The notes beneath the pieces were generated by a model that was not told the origin of the DNA, made no database searches, and was given only the letters and a program-made list of their open reading frames with translations. From assembly GCA_033964015.1 (NCBI GenBank), contig CM066920.1:5609912-5673911 (forward strand): a stretch of 64,000 nucleotides of DNA. Reading direction: 5' to 3'. Every line of letters begins with the position of its first letter. Position 1 is the stretch's first letter. The stretch is from Scolanthus callimorphus (taxonomy: Eukaryota > Cnidaria > Anthozoa > Actiniaria > Edwardsiidae). Position numbers and translations under genes: made by a program. This document shows, in pieces, positions 54,952 to 64,000 of the stretch.

Positions 54952-57900
54952 CTATCTCCTTCTCCCAGCGATTGCCTTCTTGGCAGGAGCTTTGGTTGCC
55001 GCTTTTTTCTTTCCAAATGAAAGGTTCTTGGCAAACCAGTCTGATATGTCTGGCAGGTCTTTGGATTGGTTGAACATATTCATGGAAGACTGCATCTCCT
55101 GAGAGAAGAGAGATATTCGTATTATTGATGCTGGGGTCAAACCAATTCGACATTGTTAATTTTATTCAACAATATCTTCATGAACAAGCTTTGTCGTTTA
55201 CTAAATCACTGAAAACGTAACCTCGGGAAAAGTTAAATTAAGTTAATTCAGAAACATATAAGTGAGTTGAAACGTGTAACAAACATACATTACTTTAGTG
55301 CCAAGCTGCGGAATATTCGCAGAATAAACAATTGAACAGATTTGAAAATAATGTTGTGCAAGACTTCAAGATGTGAATGTTAGTATATTATCACTTACCA
55401 CTGTTGCTCTGCTTTATATGAGCGAAAAATGAAATATTATGAAGAGAAAACCTACTTGGGTTAGCAGTCGAGAGTTCATTATTGACCAAATATGGTCATA
55501 AATTCATCTCGAATAATCCACAGCTTGGTTCGTCGTTACATGTTTCAACTAAGTTTATATGTTTCTGGTTAATTCCCATGTCGAATCGTGTTCAATAATG
55601 TTCATCAAGCACAAAGTAAATCATACCGAGGAGGAGGTCGGAAAACGCGGTCTTGATTTGCATAGAATTGGAGATTTTATTCCTTCTTTTTCTCGGCATT
55701 AAATCAAGGCTCCAAAAAAAAAAATAAGATTCCCTTCGTGTAAATTCGTGTAAAGCCAATGTTTTCAATTTATTTGAAAACTGCCGAGTTTCTACTGGGC
55801 ATTGGCTGAATGCATTTTTATACCGCACCGAGGGGTTGAGGACCAACGGAAAATTTTCCAGGGGGGTTGTATTGGACTATGGAAATTCCACGGGAGGGGG
55901 TGTGTATGGAGACTGGAAATTCCAAGGGGGAGGGGTAAAATAAGGTGATTTTCCAGGGACATTTTATCCAAAAATAGATTTTCCAGTTGTATTTTGCTAG
56001 AAGAAATGAAATTCCATGGGAGGGGGTCCTTTATGAGGTTGGAAATTCAAGAGAGGGGGTCTGTTTCACGAGTGGAAATTCCAGGGGAGAGGAGGGGGGG
56101 GGGGGGGGGGGCATTAGGATTCACGCTAGAGCCAATCGCCATTTTTCACGCCCATCTGACACAGGAAACCAGCAACATGAATATTTTCTTAAGCCAAGGA
56201 TTTAGAGACAGGGAAGTCTACTTTTTATTTCTCTTCTGAGATAAATAAAAATTGAAAAGCTCAGTCTATAACTATTATTCTCAAATAATTACCCCATGTG
56301 TGTTTATTCTGATATCCAAATGACGGGTTTAAGAATTCTTTTGGTAGATAAAAATATATGTGACAGATCTTTTTCTTGTTTTGATATTATAGTTTACTGG
56401 GGTGGAAAACATGTTTCACCCAGTTTTTTTGCATACAGTACTTTACAATACATGAAGCCAAGGGTTATTATTATTCTTTTGGCAGCTAAAATGATGGATC
56501 TTTTTCTTGTTTTGATAATTATAGTTTCTGGGGTGAAAAACACTTGATAAGACCAGGGACGTCCCTGATAAGACATTGTGTCTCCCAGTGTTTTGCATAC
56601 ATTACAGTGCATGGAACCAAAGGGTTATCATTATTTTTTTGGAAAGTTGAAAAAATATATTTGATGGATCTTTTTCTTGTTTTGATATTATAGTTTACTG
56701 GGGCAAAAACACTTAATGATAAGATAATCTGCCTCCTAGTGTTTTGCATTTACATGCATTTATACAGACAGCGACCAACAGGTTATCACTAGAAGGAAGG
56801 CGAAAGACCTCCTCAGCATATATTATACTGTCACATTTTCTTCAAAAATCTTACTGTTAAATGAGATGAAATTGCATTGTAGGAACCTTTGGCAAATCTC
56901 AACAGAACAACACAATGTTTGGAGTGCATATATTATTTTGTTGGAGTAGTTATTCACAGTTTGAATGCTTGTGATAATATTGTATGAATAGAATGTATAT
57001 TTTCTACTTTATGCATAAAAACAAATCCCCCCCTTGTGTCATGGTTAAACGTTTAAAAAATTATGTTTTGTTTTAAATAACAAAATGATTGTTACAAAAC
57101 AAGCAATTTTCTATACAATTTGCATGAGTATTACTGATATAAAATAGCTGTGTTTGTAAAATGGATTCACAAATGAAGTACACAAACAAACAGTCAAATA
57201 AGTATGAACAATGATTAAATTTTAAGAACAGTTTGTCATCTGAATCAGGGTTCAAAATAGCTGCCAGTGATGGCCAACCGTTCTTGTGACTTTGCCAGCC
57301 ATTTGTAGGTAAAAAAAATATAACAAAAAAAAAACATGGTAAACAATATTATAGCCAAAAAACGATTGCAAATTGTGCAGCAATTTTGAATATTATCTGC
57401 TTCAATTTTGAACCAGTTATTTGTTGTACTAGTGCCCACAAAGCTGGAAAATTCAAGCAGATTTGAAATAATTATTTAGAGCCCTATAAGAAATAGCTTT
57501 GCACATTGTCAATAGTTCATATTGCTAGAAAGCTTCACTATTGCCTTCTGAAATGGAAGGATACCAGGTGGCTTACTAGTTTCCTGGATAAGCATAGCCT
57601 ATTAGAGAGCATTAAAATAGAGCACATACCTTTTGAGTCTCAGGGTCTGCTGTAGATATCAACTTTGGCAAAACAAGTAATAATAACAGAGGCAAGACCA
57701 TCATAATTATCTGTAGAAATAAGCAAACACATTATATTTATCTCAGAATACATAATACACAGATAAATGAATAGGTAGTTCTGTACCAGAAAAATCGAAT
57801 AATAGAATCGACTTGTCCGTATTTGTACCAGCAACATAAGAATTGCTGGATTTGAGCTCTTTCTCAACTTTCACATTTTTTAATTGAAGTACAGTACATG

Positions 57901-60900
57901 AAGCAGTGATAAGAAATGAAAGTGTAGCAAAGTAATTCAGCCTTTTCTCATTTCAGTCTGTGCTTGTAGTCAGATAATTGGGCCAGCAAACAAATTGCCA
58001 TTGTGAGTGCTCTGATTAATAGTGATAAAGAATTAATAATTAATTGGGAATAAAAGCTTGTGTTCCAATGATGTTTGAGCAGACAGTGTATTTCAATCAA
58101 GACAAAATAAAAAATATCTTGACAAGTCAAAGTAATGTCATGAGAAAACATTTTTATTGCAATTACATTCAGGAATTTATGCCAGATCAGATGTTGGGCT
58201 ATGTGGCAATGAAAATAAATTAGTGCAAACCAAGGTTATTATACAAAAAGCATAGTAGCAGCTAAAACCAGTAGGTAACCATTATCAGTCTTCACGTTTT
58301 TTAGTTTTTAGATAGCCTGCAGTATGTACAAACTGAGGGTTGCCAGTACATTCACACAAGCTTTGAATGTCGGAATGTGACTGGCAACATGTACGGTACT
58401 GGATACTGTATATGTTAGGTAAAGTTAAACTCTTGCAGAGCAAAACAACTTGTTTTTACAAACGTTATAGGACATGAAGACATGAAATCCACTTAAAATG
58501 TTTTCTAATTTTATGTGCACATACTGATAAGAAATCTTATCTCTAATGTAGTGTTCAATAAATTATAGGTACACTGTGCACATGAGGAAGAAAATACCAG
58601 ATCATATGGCATTCATTCGAATAATCTTTCTTGATTTAGATGCTTCCGTTCATCATGGAGTATGGATCATTTCTGGATTGTATGATCAGTACACAGCCAT
58701 GTGTTTAATTATAATGGATGATTCCAGATATTCCTCCGAATTTTCTAAATCTCTTCCCTTGTGGAGGTATGGATTTTTCTAGAGAGGCAATTACTATTGC
58801 CAAACAATGTTACCCAGTCTAATAGCAATAACAATAACAATGTGATGAAAATAACAATAAAATAAAAAGCACTTACAAATGATAGTGTATAACGCTGTTC
58901 ATGCTGAGGTCATCCATAATAATATCGTTTGTTATTTATTTATTTATTTATTGTTCATAGTCCCGCGCTGGCACATGGTCGTCTACCACCCATTGCCGGA
59001 TTAGCTTGCTAGTGGCAATTACCTAAATTAAAGTTAAAGTTGCTATTAACGTGCCAACCAGAGATTGATTGGTTCACAGAATAAAGGGCGCTATTCAATC
59101 TACAGTTGGCACATTAGAATGGCAATGGAATAGCGCTATAGCTAGTTGGGAAAACCAGGTGGTCTGTGTCGGCATGGATGTAAACATAGATAATAACCAA
59201 CAGTCGAGATTCATGTAAAACACTGTGTCTGCTGATATTTTGAGCAAATAGCCCTTCATTAGAGCAACTAGTAATCACTCACTGTTTTTTTCTTTTCAGG
59301 CGAAAGGCTTACATTCGAACGTCAGCAAAGCACTAGTTCTCCACAGCGTTTAACATAAATCTCAACTTTGGTGTTGTCTTTATAAATGATTGTATCAGTT
59401 GATAGATTTAAACTTACCATTGGATTAAACAGCATGTCCTTTATGTTCCACTTTTCCCTTTTTTCAAAGAATGGTGCAGGCTCTTTGGCTTTGAATCTTA
59501 AAGGATAGGACACTTGAACAACTGCAGAATTCTGTAGAAAGTTCACTTTTCTTGCTCTTATTTTGCCTTTTGCTCTACCACTGATATCCACCCTGACTGG
59601 TTCAAATACATTATTGGGAGAAATAGCTTCGACAATATAAGAACCTGCAGAAACATCTCGGATTGTGAAGGATCCATCTGGTTTTAAGAATCCAACATAT
59701 AGTCCTCCATCCACCACAACTTTGTTTCTGAGACCCAGTCTGTGGAAACAGAAACAAATAAGGTCAGATATCTCCAATGCCATCTTGCTAGTAATATTTT
59801 AGCTAAGACAAATGAAGTTATGTACTTTGGGTAGTGAAAAACTGTTGATATGATAGATTATTTCAATGTCCATTGCCTTTCTGTGCTTTTCTTCTTATTG
59901 TTATTAATAGAGTACAACATAGTGATACTCACTGACTGTGAAATAGTAATTAGCTAGTACTTGAGGCAGGTAGTGTGGGGGCATATAAGAGGAAAATCAT
60001 TTACATTTGTTTTGGTTATTTCTTATTACATTGATATCACACTTGCTTACTTAGCACATACTTCACTTCAATACATGGAAATGCATATGACTGTTAAAAA
60101 AATCACATCCTGTGTTGTGTATCCTTGCTGTAATGTCGAAACGATTTTTGTATGACTAGAAAAGAGCCGCGATACGACGCAGCACAGTTGTGGATGCAGC
60201 ACAGACCTAGTATGCTGTAGATAGGGAATGAATTCGCATAGAGCAGATTTCGTATGACTGTGAAAAGTGCCGCGGTGCGGTGCGGTACTGTCGCGGTGGC
60301 GGTAGGAACCTGGCCTGCTGTAAATGGAATGAAATCGCCAATGAAACCGCATAGTTGCGGTACGTCACGGTTGCGTCGCGGGACACTCTTGCGCGGTACT
60401 TTTCGCAGTCATACGAAATCTGCTCTAGCTGCTGCACAGTCACAGTTCAGACACAGCACAACTTTGTTGTGCCACTTTTCACAGTCATACAAAATCTGTT
60501 CTATTGTGCATTTTGATTGGTTGATCATTTCACATGATGTGGTTGCCTGAAATAATGCTCACTAGAAGGTGAAGTTGGGTGACGTGCCACGACTGGGACT
60601 ATGCTCCCTTATACAACATTTACTGCGCAATGCACTATAAATGTTGCACAAAAAACTGTAAGGTTTGTTAGTCTTCTCATGCAACCAATTCATGCTTATC
60701 TTGTTAACTTTGCCTGTATTTTCCTATGACTGTATTTGCATACCTGCCAACCTTGGAAAGTGAAAACCAGGAAATAGGGGAAGTGTTTGTCATATAACCT
60801 CGTCTCAAAACCAAAAAAAACGTTGCTCGCTTAAAATCTGGAGGTTTTAATGCAGAAATTGACTGAGCAAGTCGATTTCCCTGAAGATTTATGGTGAAAA

Positions 60901-61284
60901 CCGGGAGATTTGACTCAAAACCAGGAGTCTCCCGCGTAAACCGGAAGAGTTTGCAGGTATGGTATTTGACAAAATCTACAACTTGGACTCAGCAGTGGCA
61001 CCAGACCATTATTAATTGGCATGACACTGCAATATTGTATTTTCATCGCTTTCTTTCATATAACGAGCCACTTGGTACCGCTATTAAGCGACACGACATC
61101 AGAAGAAATAACATAAACTATAACACACTTGGCCATGTAAACTGCATTTACATGACCCCTGCTCACTCACCAGAACTTTGTAACCATGAATGGTGACTTT
61201 GCCCTCAATTTTATATCTGTCTACGCTCTCCTCCGCTGAAATAACCCCAATCTGTACGATTAACACAACTATACACAACACCAT
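54952..61284 (-). CDS. EMC7: EMC7, ER membrane protein complex subunit 7
   Basis: Four exons seen: 61284-61171, 59739-59418, 57710-57630, 55098-54952. The start is the ATG in AACACCATGG, giving the signal peptide MVLCIVVLIVQIGVIS. Exon 2 encodes the luminal beta-sandwich domain (YVGFLKPDGSF, GSYIVEAISPN, FEPVRVDISG, ARKVNFLQ). Exon 3 encodes the single transmembrane helix (VLPLLLLLVLPKLIS, then TADPETQK). Exon 4 is the cytosolic tail (MNMFNQSKDLPDISDWF and a basic end AIAGRRR). The EMC inserts tail-anchored and multipass proteins into the ER; EMC7 is one of its luminal cap subunits. Exons 1 and 2 join out of phase: the four exons sum to 664, two short of a multiple of three. Two single-base losses in short runs at the end of exon 1 and near the start of exon 2 would restore the conserved DW-x-S...VxVDG region; a missed micro-exon is the alternative. 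Confidence 0.9.
55840..56115. repeat. GGAAATTCC / GGGGGAGGGG degenerate array in EMC7 intron 3
   Basis: Units such as TGGAAATTCCACGGGAGGGG recur about every 40-50 bp (near 55878, 55911, 56008, 56040, 56074) and end in a G run at 56090-56111. Confidence 0.75.
56330..56770. repeat. Three imperfect tandem copies of a 130-170 bp unit in EMC7 intron 3
   Basis: GATCTTTTTCTTGTTTTGAT begins at about 56366, 56497 and 56667, each followed by ATTATAGTTT(A)CTGGGG and a CCCAG/CCTAG-TTTTGCAT block. Open frames across it are repeat-derived. Confidence 0.8.
60138..60504. mobile_element. Outer foldback MITE with TTTTGTATGACT ends, interrupted
   Basis: In EMC7 intron 1. Left ACGATTTTTGTATGACTAGA, right CAGTCATACAAAATCTGTTCT, with CAGCACAGTTGTG / CACAGCACAACTTTG blocks inside. 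Interrupted by the next element. Confidence 0.6.
60240..60426. mobile_element. Inner foldback MITE, termini AGAGCAGATTTCGTATGACT
   Basis: AGAGCAGATTTCGTATGACT plus GTGAAAAGTGCCGC is mirrored by GCGGTACTTTTCGCAGTC and ATACGAAATCTGCTCT. Its terminal 20 bp resemble those of 37634-37888 although the interiors differ. Confidence 0.8.
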
Positions 61285-61384
61285 GGTGTTAACAAACTCT
61301 TCCACGTTGATCATTATTATTTTTGTGGCGAATAAAACCGAAATTATAATCGTGTTTCCTTCCGAATCGTCAGCAGAAATCAAG
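61285..61384. promoter_or_regulatory. Short divergent promoter between EMC7 and the frame at 61385
   Basis: Only 100 bp separates the two ATGs. A YY1-like CAAGATGGCGGC spans the plus-strand start, as at the mTERF start codon. Role inferred. Confidence 0.5.
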
Positions 61385-61547
61385 ATGGCGGCTCTCGCGA
61401 TAGGACTGGTACCGAGCGATAAGCGCATGCTCTATGTAAATTCACTGACCGATGGTCTGTCTATTGCGGGCTCAAAATGGCTTTCTTTTGGAGAAAAGCG
61501 GGACAAGTCTCAACAACGAAGTGTATTTGCAGTTTGGGCCGTCTTGG
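61385..61547 (+). CDS. Possible first coding exon of unknown or GLOD5-linked gene
   Basis: Starts at ATG in a CAAGATGGCGGC context and stays open for 54 codons to a GG|GTAACA donor in phase 1; unspliced it would stop at 61564. The peptide (MAALAIGLVPSDKRMLYVNS at the start) has no domain I know. Spliced to the candidate acceptor TTTTATCAG at 63045-63053 it would join GLOD5 in frame, giving a longer N-terminus, but one acceptor in three would do so by chance. It may instead belong to a gene whose other exons I cannot see. Confidence 0.4.
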
Positions 61548-61831
61548 GTAACAGGTTTGTGTGAAAATTAGCTAGAAATCTTTTGTCCTAAAGATTATTG
61601 TGCATTTAAGTCCGAGAGGTTTAGCAGCCTCATCTATCAAGGGACGTCTGCACTCTGCAAGGTCCAAATAGCAACGGTTCGAACCCTCCCTATTGAGAAC
61701 TCCATTTTTAAAAACTCCTCTACTCCTGTGGAAATTGAGCAACACCTGTGGAAATTCCACATTCTCTTGTGGGAGGAAAACTCGCTTAATGTGAGGAAGG
61801 TGGTAGGCCTACTCCATTTAGTAGAGGGACC

Positions 61832-62171
61832 TGATAGGGGTGCTCGTCGTATTTTTTAGGGATCAAAATCGAATCTCGGTATTTTTTAGGGGGTATCAGG
61901 AAACTTGTGGCTTTCATAATAATGGTATTTTTTAGGGGTACGCAAATGAATGGAAAGGTCCAAACCAAGTAAAACGTTTTCTTTCTTTCTTTGTTCATTT
62001 ATAGCTTAAATAAGCTTGTTTTGAGATGAAAACAATAACATAACAAAAGGGTTATTGTTGTATTTTTTAGGGGTCATTTTGTTTTATAAGGTATTTTTTA
62101 GGGGTTTCATTTTTTATGTCCTGGTATTTTTTAGGGTATATTTTCCGATGTCCCGACGAGCACCCCTATCA
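61832..62171. mobile_element. Foldback MITE of the GGTGCTCGTCG family, copy 2
   Basis: TGATAGGGGTGCTCGTCG at the left, CGACGAGCACCCCTATCA at the right, 340 bp. The interior holds at least six copies of TATTTTTTAGGGG in both halves. Related to 6196-6590. Confidence 0.85.
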
Positions 62172-62225
62172 CTCTTACATGGAGAACCCCCCCCCCCCCC
62201 CCCCCCCGGGAGGCGACCTCTACTT

Positions 62226-63469
<1,244 letters not shown>

Positions 63470-63752
63470 CTCACTTTATTTGTATAGATTATCTATAATG
63501 CTTTCTGGCTTGTATACAACGTTCAAGATTTTGTATAAAATATGAGAAAAATTTTCTTACACACAATGTAAAAAACCCAGCAGTATACCATAAAGACAGT
63601 ATACCATCTATATTTCTGTGCAATCTCGCAGTTTAATGGGTATAAAAATTAAAAAATATGTTACACATCCTAAGACGCCTCTAACTCATAATCCAGTCTC
63701 CCTCTGAGCTGTTTGTATTAGTTCAACTTGTTCTGTTGTATTTTGCTCTTGA

Positions 63753-63926
63753 TCAATTTTCATCCTGTACATCTGTTCCATTCACAAGATATGTCCCTTT
63801 GCAAAGCACCTTATTCTTGGGGTGCCCTATAGGATACTTGAGCCAGAAGATCCACACATCTTGCGCATCGCTTATGTCTAGGCTGGCACATATCAGATAT
63901 CTTAGAGCATCACAGAAAGACAGAAT
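63753..63926 (-). CDS. Terminal exon of an unidentified gene leaving the window
   Basis: On the minus strand ATATCTGCAG at 63927-63936 is a good acceptor, and only one frame stays open, for 57 codons to a TGA at 63755-63753. The peptide includes ILSFCDALRYLICASLDISD, DVWIFWLKYPIGHPKN and KVLCKGTYLVNG. It has the mixed composition of a globular protein, but I do not recognise it. Its tail faces the GLOD5 3' end, so the two genes would converge. Confidence 0.5.
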   Translation of the reverse strand: MLSFCDALRYLICASLDISDAQDVWIFWLKYPIGHPKNKVLCKGTYLVNGTDVQDEN

Positions 63927-64000
63927 CTGCAGATATGAATAAAGTTATACAACTGTGACATCATATAACTGGAACAAGGCTTCATATCATTGTTTCAAAA

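Overview
This is nuclear DNA of an animal. Protein genes are split by short GT-AG introns, start codons often sit in CACCATGG-type contexts, and introns and spacers are crowded with small inverted-repeat transposons. The gene set (ABCE1, EMC7, AASDH, GLOD5, an mTERF protein, a Sprouty-domain protein, a neuronal-calcium-sensor-type EF-hand protein), the AT-rich composition and the foldback-element load fit an anthozoan cnidarian, most likely a stony coral. The organism is an inference from content, not a database match.

Layout. 0.2-1.9 kb (-): an intronless membrane-anchored serine beta-lactamase-like protein. 2-8 kb: repeats and at least four foldback elements. 8.1-13.4 kb (+): AASDH in four exons, with one apparent frame break. 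14.6-26.6 kb (-): a complete ABCE1 gene that I could assemble from 19 exons. Their summed length (1827 nt) is a multiple of three and gives about 608 residues. Its introns carry many foldback elements and a 98-bp tandem repeat that copies one exon end with its 5' splice site. A 341-bp divergent promoter region separates ABCE1 from an mTERF-family gene (27.0-28.7 kb, +). 28.9-30.2 kb: a foldback element, a GGAAATTCC-rich array and a GGATCC minisatellite. 31.3-34.6 kb (-): a BEL/Pao LTR retrotransposon with identical 255-bp LTRs and a 5-bp target duplication, lying 27 bp upstream of the start codon of a Sprouty-domain gene (34.6-35.6 kb, +). 37.1 kb: a tRNA-like sequence. 41.5-42.1 kb (-): a four-EF-hand protein. 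42-51 kb: gene-poor and rich in nested transposons. 51.3-52.8 kb (+): a FERM-domain gene with a frame break. 54.9-61.3 kb (-): EMC7, divergent from a possible first exon of an unknown gene at 61.4 kb. 63.1-63.5 kb (+): GLOD5. 63.75-63.93 kb (-): a terminal exon of an unidentified gene that runs out of the window.

The genes are unrelated housekeeping or signalling genes and do not form a cluster or pathway. I found no new multi-gene system. The most notable features are the young BEL insertion in the Sprouty leader, the duplicated splice-donor cassette in ABCE1, a three-level transposon nest whose empty site can be checked inside the same window, and several frame breaks that mostly look like single missing bases, which raises the question of assembly indels.
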